Positions 12,412-23,455 of a stretch of DNA of 64,000 bases are shown here, piece by piece. Position 1 is the stretch's first letter; every line of letters starts with the position of its first letter. The translations under genes and the position numbers were made by a program. The notes below the pieces were generated by a model that ran no database searches, was not told where the DNA came from, and saw only the letters and a list, made by a program, of their open reading frames with translations. Location of the stretch: assembly GCA_012932865.1 (NCBI GenBank), contig SAXG01000002.1, positions 310,001 through 374,000 of the forward strand, read 5' to 3'. Source of the stretch: Amylostereum areolatum. Taxonomy: Eukaryota; Basidiomycota; Agaricomycetes; Russulales; Stereaceae.

Positions 12412-14828
12412 TTAGGATGCGCGCACCTTTATGTACATGTTTAGCTCAGCCTTTGGCCATCGCCTCTCTAGCCTTGCCCGCCCGTTTTGTTGCTTCCAGT
12501 GACTTGGAGGCATTGATTCTGCAGGTTGCGCTTCATCATCCAGCTCGATGCGTGAAAAGGTCTGTAAGAGTCTGATAAGGAAGAATGATGCTTCGTGGTA
12601 AGCGAACTGGATATATGTATAAGCAGTAGAATATTTCGGGTTGGAAGAGATAGCGGAAACCTGTTGCCCGAGACAAGTTCGAGGTCCTGTTTGAAGCAGT
12701 TGAGGTCCGTCCGTTAATGAGGTTCAGATAGCTTACCGGCACCAAAGGGAAGGAACATGAATGGCTCGGCCAAGAGATACTTCTTCCGTTCGTCCAGGAA
12801 TCGGCCAGGATCAAACTGGTCAAGGTTTCAGCCTGGTGCGCAACACAATGAGCAAGAAGATCCATGCACCTGGTCCGCACTTGGGCCCCACAGGTCTTTG
12901 CTTCTGTGGATAACGATGATAGGAAAAGGGACTCTAGATAGAATATGTTAGCAAACTTGGAAACTTCAAGTGTCGACCTACTTTGCTCCTTCGGGGATGT
13001 AATACGGGGGCGAATTGGGCTCGACTGGTGGGAGAGTGGTGGCCTTGACAGGTGACCTGGGCAGAGAACATCTCAGAACCACATGTGATACAACGATCTG
13101 GAAGCGTACCTAACGTTTGCCGGGACAGGTGGGTATAGGCGAAGTGTCTCTGGCAGTTTGTTATTAGGATTGATCGTTACATCTGAACCGATAGAGGTAC
13201 CGTTGATAACAGCCCGTAAGAAAGGCAGCTCCTTCAGATCGTCTATGTCTGGCCGACGGAGCCGGTCAACTTTCCCCAACACTTCCTCGCGAAGTCGAGC
13301 TAGGACATCCGGATGGCTCGCAAGTAGGTAGACTGCAAAGGTGAGGAGTGACGCCGTCTGTGTAACCGGTCAGTCAATAAGCCACGCAAAAGGGTCGATG
13401 CATTCACCGTATCCCTGCCCGCGACCAGCAAGTTCAGGGTCTCATCAAATATGAGTTTGGGATCTATCAAGAACTTAGAGAAGATATTCGAGAGAAGGGC
13501 CCGACTAGCCTTCAAACTGGGTAACCAGATGATCCAAGAGTGTTGGAGCTTCCGCTTCCGATGACACCTCTTGTTTGTTCATAGCTTCTCTCCTCCTTGC
13601 CAGGGCATGTGCGATGATGGGATCGATGAAGGAACGAATCACCGCCATGTCACGACTGGCGAATTAATTTGCCATAAGTTCAGAGGCGGGAACGTTGGAA
13701 GAGCACACTGACGACGTTCTATCTTTGAAGATTTCCTGGAGAGGCCAAAGAGGGGCGGCGCGGCTGCGCTGAGCGAGATGATGTTGAACGTTGCGAAACG
13801 CGTTTCCGAAAGCGTTCGTAGTAGTGGTCTTTGAGTGATCACTGGCATGTCGAAGAGCATGTGCACACTTTCCGAATAGAAACTCTGTGGCGGTGTCGAG
13901 GGTAAAACGGAGGGCGAGATCTTGAAAGTCCAGTGCCGCTCCTTCAAACGAGCGACAAATGTCGACAGCTTCGTCGGCGTAGAGACCAAAGACGTTGAAA
14001 TCGGTCACACGAGCGCGCGACATGAACGGACGTGTTGTTGAGCGGTGATATCTGAAGGTAGCGTCGGAAAGTTGGTTAGCAGAGATGTAAGTACGGCATT
14101 GAGCGATGAGGACTTGAAGACCTACTTCCAAAGATCTCCATCGACGTTGAATACACCCTCTCCGAGGACAGAGCCCATCTGGCGACTGAAGCGCGACCCT
14201 GTCCGATGATTCATTTATCAATGAGAATCCAAACCGCCTGAGAGCACACCAGCCTTTCTCCCAGTTCTCAAATCCCGTTGCGAGCACGGTTTTGACATGA
14301 GATGGACAAATGGTTACAATCTGGGCCCCAAGATTTATGGTGAGCCATTGGAAAGTGCGATCGATCACGGTGAGAAACCAACTCGGTCTTCACCCAAAAT
14401 GCGCATGTTGAAAATCTTCCCGTATTTACGATTAATGGCATCCATGGTGTCAACTATTAGAATGGACAATAGTAAGTGCAGTATACTCAAGGACGTGACA
14501 CTATTGGAGAATATGACGCACATGGGTACCCGTCCTTTCCGTGTTTTAGTCTCCTTAGGATGATGTCGATGTTGCCTGGCCATTTGCCACTGATTTCGGG
14601 GATCTTGCAAGCTCCTAGCCGACATATTTCGTGGTACTCCCGCATGCTAGAAAGTACAGTTGAACCCCAAAGGATAAAGAAAAATGAGATGATCCATATT
14701 GGCCAGTAAAACGTGAACGAGACGCGGCCAGTCAAACCCGCCAAGACCTGGGCAGCACCAGTTGCGATGCATGCAGGCAGAAGTAATCCCTTCAGAGTCT
14801 GATGAAGAAAATATGCTCCTGGCGTCAT
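12412..14828 (-). CDS. Cytochrome P450, CYP63-like monooxygenase
   Basis: Haem monooxygenase of the ER membrane; CYP63 enzymes of wood-decay fungi oxidise alkanes, fatty acids and aromatics. The start ATG is at 14826-14828. Two N-terminal hydrophobic segments (about residues 10-60) are followed by the CYP63-like stretch [15 protein letters not shown], the I-helix AGRDT split by an intron, [10 protein letters not shown] (ExxR) formed across an intron, PERF-equivalent [14 protein letters not shown], and the haem loop [15 protein letters not shown], whose Cys binds the haem iron. The C-terminus ends YIKVRAS with the stop at 12412-12414. Many short introns; after splicing I find no frameshift or missing catalytic residue. 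It converges on the citrate synthase-like gene. The subfamily call is from memory of CYP63 features, the P450 call from the motifs. Confidence 0.9.
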
Positions 14829-15311
14829 GGAAAGTGAGACGTGTAGGGCAAGTTGGATGAGAGGATGAACTTGACGCGTTGATCGCCCTGCGGAACTGCG
14901 GTCAAAGAGCGTTCATATAGTGGCTTGCCAGTTGCATTTCTGCTCTGCACTGCTGTGGGCGCTTCATTGGGTCAGCAAACCGAGCCAGACCAGGCCCCCG
15001 GCGTATGCGGTTGCAACTCCGATCCTAAATCGGCGATTTTGGGCCATTTCGTACGCACCATTTGGCCTACTTCCCGTACGCGCTGGGGATCGGGGTCACC
15101 TTTTTGTACCAGTTTCGTACGCATTCCTGATCAGAGTCCCTTCCACCCGCCACATGTACGGATAACGGGATCGGACGTCGAATCGCATGCACTTCGTGCG
15201 CACTTCAAACAAACGAAACCGTGTATTGTGCGAGAGTAGTACTCTCTTGTCCATATCGGGTCAAATTAATGCGTTTGCGCAAACGCCTATCAACGCCCGA
15301 CGAATTCTACC

Positions 15312-15362
15312 AGTCTTTAACAGAACACTACCTGCTCGTCTCGTCAGTGTTCGTTAAAGACT
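15312..15362. repeat. Inverted repeat / hairpin
   Basis: AGTCTTTAACAGAACACT (15312-15329) pairs with AGTGTTCGTTAAAGACT (15346-15362) with one bulged base and a 16-nt loop. Confidence 0.7.
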
Positions 15363-15568
15363 CGGCCTCCAGTCCACCTTTTCGGTAGCTCGCGGGATTC
15401 TCGGTAGACGCGAATAGTTCCGTCGAGGTGCTGGCGCAGAAGGATTTTGACGAGCCGGCATACGAGGACGAGAGATGCAGGTGCGCGCTGGCCGCGCCGT
15501 CGCGGTGCGCGTCGCGACGCGTCGGTGGCGTCGTGGCGAAGCCGTCGCACCCAGCCTGCCAGGCCGAT

Positions 15569-15720
15569 CCGTACGCATCAGGATCGGACACCAGGACCGA
15601 CTTGGCCACTTTCGGCGGTAATTGGATCGGACTAGGTCGACGATTTGACCCTTTCCCGTACGTATTAGGATCGGACCTTGCCTCCAAATTTCCCCTCCAT
15701 CCGTACGCATTAGGATCGGA
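15569..15720. repeat. Three dispersed copies of a 20-bp motif
   Basis: Copies at 15569-15588, 15656-15675 and 15701-15720 share CCGTACG.ATTAGGATCGGA with one or two changes. Spacing is 87 then 45 bp, so this is not a regular tandem or a CRISPR array. Confidence 0.7.
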
Positions 15721-16608
15721 GTTCTTGGGGGATACGCCGGGGGCCTGCCAGACCGAGCCTGAGAAGTGTTTAGTGTATCACTGCTCCGAGTTCGCCGGTT
15801 TAGCATAACAATGAAGGCGGCTCTATCTCCTATCCCAGGGGGGTTGAGGTTCCTTGTTCGTGGAGTGGACACTGGATTGTGTAGTTATGGATCCCTCCCA
15901 AATTCAATTCGCTTGACTCCTTGAGGGTGACGGTTGGGTGAACACAAGGTGGACATAACGGTCGACCGAGGCGCCCGAGTGATTTCCGGGCCCCGGCCCG
16001 CATTTCAGGCCCAGCGGTAGTGTTGCCGCGGGGCGGGGTCAGACGGCCGTCCCAGACTATGACGCCATCAAGCTGCGGACGGCCGTTGTCCGCCATTGTT
16101 CCGATGACCAAGCGCCCATCAAAAACGTCGAGTTCATTGTCGGTAAGCGCCCAATAATTACTCCTCCGTTCCCCAAGCGCTTGTATGTCCCGCCCCGTCC
16201 GCTTTTGGTCTCCCGCCACCATGTACATATATAGTAGGCCGCCCTCTTCGTTAAAAAAAAGGTTTTCGTTTCTACGGCGCTACAGTCGTCCCCTCAAACA
16301 CGTCCGATCCTTTCGCATCCCCAGGTACATTGGCCACAAATTTTCAACACCCTGTGGCGCACAACAAGGTTGAATGTTGCTCTGGATCTTCGGCGGCGAT
16401 CATGCGGATCCAGTAAGAGCCTCATGGCCTGAGTTTTGACATTCTCACTCGGCTTCAACATCATATGCACTAACCTGCTAATTGCGAGCTGCAAATGGGC
16501 TGTGAACGAGCTCGAGTTCGCCATCTCCAGCCATCCTATAAATGCCAAATAGATCCGTAGGTTTGTAAAATCATCGCTCTGACCCCATATCGACTTCGCA
16601 CTTACACC

Positions 16609-18382
16609 ATGCTTTTTTCTTCTCTCAGACGCTCCCCCTCGCCCTTGTCCTCAGTGACAAACTCACTCTCCTCCTCTCCTGTCAAAATCTCGCCAGCTTC
16701 CTCCAAAATCTCGTCGTCGTCGTCGTCAACGTTGGCGAACGCCCTCAGTTTTCCTCGTGATGACCCTATGTTTAATTTCTTAAAGGCTAATATGCGTTCC
16801 GTTCTCTTCTGTCCCTCCCTTGATGACCCAACTCAGGCTCTTCAGCCGTCGCCATAGTAAGTTCCGTCATACGCTGTCTTGCATCCCTCTAACTTGGTCT
16901 CGCCTTTATTTTTCTTTAGCCCATGTTATGACGATGGACAGCCTGTCCCCATCGACGAGCTGGAGGCCTACAACGATAACCACGCCTGGGACAAACCGTT
17001 CTGCTTCTGTAGCCTCCGCGACCCTCACCTTCGTTCTCGTACCAAGCTAATCATCCCCAAAGAGACGAGTCGTGTCGCCATCAATCGCGGCAACCCCTGC
17101 TTAGTCTGCTCGCTTGGCTCATGTCCATACTTTGGTTCGTTGTACTTGGTCTTGTGTGTGTTTTAAAACTCATTTTCTCTTGCTCCATTTTCAGTCAACT
17201 TAAAGGAGCTTCGTGAACACGTCGCAGCCCACGTCAGTGTCACGCTCCCTCTCAAGAGTTTCCCCCTACAGATCTATACTCAAGATGGTAGCCGTCGTTC
17301 TCTTTCTGGTTTGTCTTAAACTAATGAGCATTTCAGGTAACCGCAAGAGGTTGACAAACTTGAGGTTGGATACTTCAGAGCCAACATCCTCTCAACCGGC
17401 GGCCGTCGCGAACCGTCATCATTTTATGACGCCCGTTCGGAGTGCGTTTCCTCCTTTATCCCGTATCCTCTCGCATCCTCATACTATGACTTCCAGATGC
17501 AACTCCAGGCCCTTCTTCTCACTGCACCCTTCCAGTTCCTCCTGGTGTTCTTTCCCGGGCTGACAGTGAATCCACATACAAGGACAACATAGACGATTTC
17601 TTTGGTGAGTTTTCTGCTGTGCTTTATGCGACTCTTTATATCTGCTTACTCGCTCCATAGCATTGCAAGGGAACACCGTGTATTCTCCCATCCTCCCATG
17701 TGAGTGCTCTTCTACCTCATCTGTTTCTGACTACCTTCTGATCACAGCCAACTAAGTCATGGGCAGGTTTGGTCTCCACCGCGATGGGTTCATTGAAGAT
17801 ATGTCTCGTCTTCACGAATCCCTTCCCACACACCTGTCCGACAAGTTGCGCTCGGAGGTCCCCCTCTTACCATACGAGCAAGTGGTTGATTTGTTCCATT
17901 GGATGCTTCGCCGTGGGATCTTCTTCGAGGATTTTGTGCAGATCATATCTCACTGCCGGGAGTGCTCTCGCATCATGTCGGCCAATGCACTGGAGAAGCA
18001 CATCTGTACCCCACGCCCTCCCCGGGCTGAACCCGAGTCCCCTCACATTGTTAAACAGGAGCCCGCGGCCGCATCCGAACGCCTCCCTTCCCCAGCCGTT
18101 ATATCTATTTCATCGACATCTCCTAGCCCTGCTCCGCCCACCTTTACATCCCTCCTCAAGCGTTCGTCGTCAGATGTCCTTCTCGATGCCGCGGATATCA
18201 AGAGGAGCACGAAACGGAGAAAGATCAATATCCCTCGTCCCCTCCCGGTAGGCGTTGAGGATCTTGGTCGTGCCCGCCTTCCCGCTCCTGGTAAGACCAC
18301 CGTGTCGATGGCGATGAAGGCGAAGGGGAAAGGCCGAGCGATAGACGTCATCGACCTGACCGCCAGCGATGACGAGCAGTAG
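16609..18382 (+). CDS. Unrecognised Cys-rich, probably nuclear protein with C-terminal SUMO-interaction-like motif
   Basis: Function not recognised. The spliced protein starts with a Ser-rich stretch, then PCYDDGQPVPIDELEAYND. A Cys-rich module follows (CFCS, a basic segment, then CLVCSLGSC), then LKELREHVAAHVSV. Later exons give MGRFGLHRDGFIEDMSRL and a second metal-site-like module, HCRECSRIMSANALEKHIC (Cys-x2-Cys, His-x3-Cys). The tail is Ser/Pro-rich and basic (KRSTKRRKINIPRP, a likely nuclear signal) and ends VIDLTASDDEQ, a hydrophobic core followed by acidic residues as in SUMO-interaction motifs. At least six introns; one acceptor (at about 17757) reads TAAG, which decides whether the last large exon joins in frame. 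The middle exons (17340-17700) are the least certain. It could be two genes, but the frames join well. Confidence 0.6.
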
Positions 18383-19689
18383 CGATTCCGATAGAGTACA
18401 TGTCTGATATTCATCTGCTCCGACTTTCCGTTCCCAGCTCTGTTCATATAAGTACTTTACCTTTGATATTTCGTTAATCGTGTTCGGTTTTTAACTTTAT
18501 TGAATGCCATGTTCTTCGTGTTGAAGGGTGCGACTTAAAGCTTAACTACTGATCAATATTCAATGTATCCGACTCGAACTCGACGCGTCGGAGTCGTCGA
18601 GTCAGACGTGTTCTCTCTCGTCGCTCGAAGCTTGAAGTCCTCGACTCCACCCCCCTCTCACCGATCCAACTTCACTGCTTCTCATGCGCGCTCAGAATCA
18701 ACCTGTAATCTTCGACCCTCTCGTCAAACCTGCGTCCGCTCCCCCGCCCACCCTAACCCGTTATACCTGAATCCATCCCATAATCCATCCCCTCGGCACG
18801 CAATGTCCCCCCCATCCGCCCGCTCACCGCGCTCGCTACCACCAGAACAAATCCCGGGCATAGACCACGACCGAGGTGAAGATCTACCAGGGCGTCATGC
18901 TGTGTGGGCAAGCGAACGTGTTGGTTTCTTTAGCTTGGTAATATGTATGTGATGAGTGATAGCGATACAATATGCAATGAAGCGATGGCGGGGACGCAAT
19001 AGAGAGAGACAGAAAGATATGAGGAAGCACGCATAAAGTAGAAGAAAAACCCGGAGCGAGCAACGGATGCGGCGGTAGTTGCGACCAAAGAGGGTAGAGG
19101 GCGTACAGTGAGCGTAGAGAAGAACGAGACACCGTGGTTGGCGTGAGCGCCTCCCGTGCTCTCGCGTCGACGGCAGAAACCTGTGAAGAAAGTGTGACGT
19201 AGAGGAGAAAGGAAGCCGCCAGGCACCACATGGATGCAAATGGGGGAAGGGATGGGGGGACTGTGAGGAGAGGCTGGTCTATGCGTGCATGAGTGCAATA
19301 AAAAGTGCAGAGCGGGTGGGTGGGTAGCAATGGGTGTGGGGAGGGGTGTGTGTGTGGGGGGTATGCAATGAGGGAGGTATGGTGTCCATACTAATAAAGA
19401 GGGACTAGACCACACCGGTCGTAAATTATCCACAACGAAAGAAATAAGGCGGGAGACGGGTGTATGATACCGAGGACAGCAAAGCCATGGGTGAGCTGGG
19501 GGGTCTTCTACCAGATAGTCCGCGTAGCAAAGGCTCACATGTCCCTGCCCGCCTTGCCTTTTGAATGTGCGTGAGCAGCCGCGCAGTGAGGGGACTGCTT
19601 CTTCGCCGTGCAGATGAGGATCGCGTCGCTATGCTCATACCCGTACGACCTCGAGTCCTGTGCGTAAGCGGCGCCGAGTGAAGCAGTGA
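18383..19689. other. 1.3-kb intergenic region
   Basis: Includes a cluster of GACTCG/CGAGTC words (about 18570-18640) and a GT/GA-rich low-complexity tract (about 19300-19400). The minus-strand ORFs at 18880-19540 are low-complexity and unconvincing. Confidence 0.45.
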
Positions 19690-20257
19690 CTTGATCGGCG
19701 GATCTTGTCGCCCATGTCGTAGCGAGAGGCCGTGAGGCTTGTCGCCGACGATCCTGACGTCGCAGCCGGGAGTGGTGTCGGGAGTGGTGGGGGGTGAGAT
19801 GGAGGAGGCAGGAGATGTCGAGTCGGAGCGGGAAGATTTGGGAGTGCTAGGCGAAGACGGCGGCGACGGCATTGAAGGGGGAGGGGGGAGAGTATAGACC
19901 GCAGATGGTGGGACGGTAGGGTATGGGATTGTGGCGGGAGCTGAGGATGTTGACACCATCAACAGAGAAGAAGATGAGGTGGAGGAGGAGGCAGAGGAGG
20001 AGGCGGAAGAAGGTATTGATGAGCCGAAGAAGGTGGGGTTTGACGGCGAAGGATCTGAGGCGGGAATGGGGAGGAGAAGGGGGGGTAGGGACGCTGGAAA
20101 AGTCCCGCCTGACGCGATTCTCAAGCTCGCGCAAGACGGTGGGGTCAATGTTGAGTTGCCACTTGAGGTACGAGCACATTCCCGCTCCATTTGGTTGATC
20201 TCGCGCAGCGCGAACATGCCCTGTGCGACAATGCACCAGGACTTGTCCGGATGCGGG
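19690..20257 (-). pseudogene. Remnant of a cyclin gene (Pho80/PCL-like C-terminal exon), frameshifted
   Basis: After a splice-acceptor-like CCCAG the minus strand reads DKSWCIVAQGMFALREINQMERE, then shifts frame at about 20180-20190 and continues MCSYLKWQLNIDP and RELENRVRRDFS. This is the end of the cyclin box of agaricomycete Pho80/PCL-type cyclins, as I know the family. A Ser/Pro-rich tail follows in mixed frames, with SPPSSPSTPKSSRSDSTSPASS-type sequence and CDVRIVGDKPHG near the end. The upstream cyclin-box exons are not found; 20340-20940 is purine-rich low-complexity sequence. One or more indels plus the missing 5' part make this a pseudogene or a partial duplicate. A sequencing error would explain the shift but not the missing exons. 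Confidence 0.6.
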
Positions 20258-21209
20258 CTGGGAACACTGGTGATGGTGGAAGAGCCTGCAGGGGGAAGCT
20301 CGGGGCAGGCGAATAGGTGGGAAGGTATATGAGACATGGGGAGGAAAAGGAAGGGGGCGGGAGATAAGCACCGAGGGTTGAGGGTGGGGTGTTGCGCTTC
20401 GGGTGAGCAAAAAAAGGAATGGCGGGGGACGGAGAGAAGGAGTGAGGCGAGACTTCGTCAGAGAAGCCGAGCCCGATGCGTGCAGGGCACGTCGTGCGTG
20501 ATCTTGAAGGTAGTGTATGGGCGCGCGCGCGAGGGTCGGAGGACACGGTGGTGGAAGGGCTTAGGGCGGATTGGTTGTTGAGGGTATTGAGGCCGGGCGT
20601 GTTGCGTTGCTCGAGAAGGATGGTGTAGATACGATTTTGGTGCAGGAGTTCGCGGAGGAGTCTTGCGTTCATGAATCCGGTTCGCGGCGGGGGAGATGCA
20701 GTGGATGTGTATCGGACATCGCCAGTGGACGACTTTGGGGATATGAGACGCGGCGAGAAAAGAGAAGGGGATGATAATAAGTACGCACCGAGTGTTGAGG
20801 CTTTAGGGCAGGGGCGTTCCAATTCCGGCGAGCGAAAGGACTCGAGAGAAGTAGCGGGAGATGGGGAGAAGGGCGAGCGAGGAATCAGTTGACTTGCTGT
20901 GTGGAAGCTAGTTAGCACGTGATTTGAGCAGCTTTCGCCCATTTGAACCTCTACCTTTATTTCATTATGCTTTTCTCGCTAGACATATTTTTGTTCCGTA
21001 GATAGGACTATTTTATGTCCAAATCTAAATTATGGAAGGAATACGAGCCCATTAATCGACCTTTGTAATCCAAACAATCGCGCGGGCCCTCCAGAGGCTG
21101 AACATAATTTGTTCCCACGCACATACGCACCTTGATGAAGCCGCGCTCGAAGACTCAAGTACTCAAGATCTCAAGTACCACTCAATATCAAGGTTCAAGC
21201 CGGCAGCAC
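20258..21209. other. Purine-rich low-complexity region
   Basis: The plus strand is strongly G/A-rich from 20330 to 20890. Two related stretches (about 20360-20450 and 20780-20880) share a CACCGAG.GTTGAGG core and a GGCGAGC/GGTGAGC core, suggesting an old duplication about 420 bp apart. No gene supported. Confidence 0.4.
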
Positions 21210-22648
21210 CTACGGCATCACATTGTGTGATTGGTGCCGTCGCTGTTTCTTTTCCGTTGGAAGCGGAAGCGGAGGCTCCGAGGACCTTTTCCGTTTGAGA
21301 CCTCGGCTCTCCGCTGTTTCATCGGCGAGTTGAGTCTCTCCTATATGCTTGCGTGCGTCTAATGGTATAGGATGCGCGTTGGGTACTGATAGCTTTTAGA
21401 TACTACTTTGTGATATCGGAATAAGACTTACCTCGTCCGAGCATTGTAGCAAGGCGGTCCGCTGTAACTTGTGCGAGCTCCTGGAACTGCAAGAGTTCCT
21501 CGCTCGATGGTAGGTTCTCGCAATCGTCGAGAAGGCTCATCAAACCATGGACAGGCAGCAGCAACTGATGCACTGCGTGTTTTATTCGCCCAGTGATTTG
21601 CTCGTAAACTGCCTGTCTCTGCAGGTCCGCATCCCAAGGAGTTCCCACCTGTACTCCAACCCGATGAGCCTACGATCTTCCGGAAGATGGCTATAGCACT
21701 TACACTTGTATCTCCAGGTCCATCAACCGCAATTCCGTCCCTCAGTACATCCGCCTCTTCCTCCTCCTCTTGCGCGATGGGCTCTGATGCACATCACTCC
21801 TGTTCACCATCTAGAGCGAGTGCGTACAGGTCTTGCTCCGTCTGTAGCGATGGACACTGACTTGCGAGATGCGGTGGGGGAAGTTGGGGAGCCACCTCCA
21901 TTGTGGTCTTGTTGATCACCTCCGGCAGTTTTGAGGGTATGGTATATGTTACCGACACAGAGAGGTGGGGCCCGTACCAGGTAACGTTCGATTTGTGTAT
22001 CGCCTCCGCTTCTTCCTGCGACTGAGCGAACTTGTGCGTATATCCCAACCACCCAGCCTTGATCCACGCCAACACCACAAGTTTGAAGGCTCGCAAATGC
22101 TTACAAGCGCCTCCGCGATGAAGCCAATCCGGGCACGAACACGTTCCGGCGCCACTCGCATGCAGCGTCAAGCGATAACGACGGTGCGTAGGGTTCGAGG
22201 GAAGCTCACCTGACGCTGCACATGTCGCCCAGGATTCGTATGCCCTGGAGCTTTGGATGGGAACAAGCCTGTGGGTGTCCAGGATAGCCTGCGCGTCCCT
22301 ATCGCGGCGCGCGTCGGGAGTGAACCATGCTAGGGGCATTTGCGGCATAGAAGTGGAGGGCTCTTCCAGAGGTAAGTTTCTCGACTTCAATTTTAACTCC
22401 GGGAATCTCTGAATGCGCCAGGCGTCATATCCATTTTGCTGTCGCAGCTGGGCGAAAATTCTAGGAGCGATATCTCGGATAAGGCGGAAGATAAGCACGT
22501 CAAATCGCAGCCGTGCTCCCGACCGTTGCCACTGGGGAATGTATTTTCCTTTCAGCTTCCCGTTGAAAGACTCGAGGTGATTCGTGGTTGGAATTACCCC
22601 CTCAACGGGTACCTTCAGGTGCGCGGCTGCCAGCTTCCGGCCGTACTG
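21210..22648 (-). pseudogene. MULE transposase, 3' half (separated from its 5' half by element 1)
   Basis: C-terminal half of a Mutator-like DDE transposase with a SWIM zinc finger. It reads SQYGRKLAAAHLKVPVEG, then TTNHLESFNGKLKG (likely the third catalytic residue, Glu), and a SWIM motif CSCPDWLHRGGACKH (Cys-x-Cys, Cys-x-His). After introns come a helical segment (YEQITGRIKHAVHQLLLPVH) and a basic tail with GLKRKRSS and TEKKQRR, stop at 21210-21212. At 22649 the reading frame meets the duplicated GGACC and resumes without loss at 40913 on the far side of the retrotransposon. The separated halves cannot give a normal mRNA unless 18 kb are spliced out. Confidence 0.85.
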
Positions 22649-22653
22649 GGACC
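22649..22653. repeat. Target-site duplication, left of element 1
   Basis: GGACC, identical to 40908-40912. Confidence 0.9.
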
Positions 22654-23190
22654 TGTTAAGGACGGTCCTTATCACGTGACAAGCGGCTCAGGCTACAGTA
22701 CTCTTACGTGTGAGAGGTGGGATCAGGTGATCCAGACGTCTCGGTTGCGCGAAGGTTAGAGTCGATAAGCGAAGCAGTAAGTATTCACGGAATACTTAGG
22801 CGAGCTTTCGACTTTAGTTTGGATTCTCTTTAGTAGACTTAAGAGGAGGTTCTCTAGTTAGAACAGTCCTGTATTTACAAAGAGAACGAGCTGGGGAATG
22901 GCTCGTTCGATGAGCCTCCTTTTATAAGAAAGGAGGTCGAGTAAATATATGTACATTGAGCGACGGTCGCATCAAGTATCTACGGGGATAAGACTGTGGC
23001 ACCGTCGTGGCTATGCCGTTGAGACGGTGACGATCTGTGGCACTGTCGTCGGGATGGTGACGATCTGTGGCACTGTCGTCGTCGCGTCGTTGAGACGGTT
23101 ACGAACTGGGGCATAGTCGTAATCCGTCGTTTAGCGACGTCCTTCCTAGTAAGGCAATGGAAAATGAAGTACCTTGGACAAGTTGTAACA
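22654..23190 (-). repeat. 3' LTR of element 1
   Basis: 537 bp, begins TGTTAAGGAC on the plus strand and ends TTGTAACA. Contains a TATA box (plus-strand TTTTATA) and two copies of a 26-bp U3 repeat (23026-23051 and 23056-23081, 30-bp period) that could act as an enhancer or binding-site array. Confidence 0.95.
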
Positions 23191-23423
23191 CTATCCCCCT
23201 CTCTAGAATCTACGTCTCGTAGATTCCTGAATCGAAGCAGTTCTAGAGGGATGTCTTGAACATGCTGTCGATCGCTCGCTCTTCGCCATTGGAGAAGGAA
23301 TATGGTTGATGCGATGAATGCGAGGATCGTAAGTCCTACGATAATGCTGATAACGGCGATGAGCCAGCGTGGAGTGGGCGTATTGAAAATTGCGAGATCG
23401 GGTGATTGTGCTGATTGCATCAT
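22980..23423 (-). CDS. Element 1 accessory ORF D: small single-pass membrane protein overlapping the 3' LTR
   Basis: 147 residues, not recognised. It starts MMQSAQSPDLAIFNTPTPRW, then one clear membrane segment (IAVISIIVGLTILAFIASTIF, about residues 22-43), then a basic juxtamembrane stretch (QWRRASDRQH) and a Cys/Arg-rich tail encoded by the LTR. The tail crosses the polypurine tract (reading REGDS) and enters the 3' LTR. A TATAAAG box (23456-23462) lies 39 nt before the ATG. Position downstream of integrase recalls env genes, but there is no signal peptide, glycoprotein ectodomain or fusion motif, so I do not call it Env. The LTR-encoded tail contains repeated RRQCHRSSPS units and may be incidental. 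Confidence 0.5.
   Translation of the reverse strand: MMQSAQSPDLAIFNTPTPRWLIAVISIIVGLTILAFIASTIFLLQWRRASDRQHVQDIPLELLRFRNLRDVDSREGDSVTTCPRYFIFHCLTRKDVAKRRITTMPQFVTVSTTRRRQCHRSSPSRRQCHRSSPSQRHSHDGATVLSP
23191..23207 (-). other. Polypurine tract of element 1
   Basis: On the minus strand AGAGAGGGGGATAG directly precedes the 3' LTR; this is the expected plus-strand primer for reverse transcription. Confidence 0.75.
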
Positions 23424-23455
23424 GCTTCTGGGTTTGTCGTTTTCTGATGTTCACT

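Larger units (their letters stand above)
14829..16608. other. Repeat-bearing 1.8-kb intergenic region
   Basis: No convincing coding sequence on either strand. Holds a strong inverted repeat (15312-15362) and three copies of a 20-bp motif (15569-15720), listed separately. CGTACG-type words recur from 15050 to 15720. A short GC-rich block (about 15985-16010) echoes the GGCCCGG words of the MITE at 6.4 kb without visible ends. Confidence 0.5.

Noticed and set aside
15569..15720. CRISPR array
   Set aside because: Only three copies, unequal spacing, no cas genes, and a eukaryotic context.
18895..19538. Several overlapping minus-strand frames near 19 kb
   Set aside because: Low-complexity Ser/His/Pro-rich translations from GT/GA-rich DNA; no splice logic or known motifs.
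19426..20337. A 303-codon minus-strand frame as an intact gene
   Set aside because: The cyclin-box residues switch to another frame in the middle, and the C-terminal part is low-complexity. Treated as a pseudogene instead.
21190..21240. Possible tRNA (GGTTCAAGCC-like T-arm)
   Set aside because: No acceptor stem, D-arm or anticodon arm can be fitted, and the stretch encodes or adjoins the MULE C-terminus.
22980..23423. Calling ORF D a retroviral envelope protein
   Set aside because: It has a single TM and no signal peptide, ectodomain, cleavage or fusion motif. Position alone is not enough.
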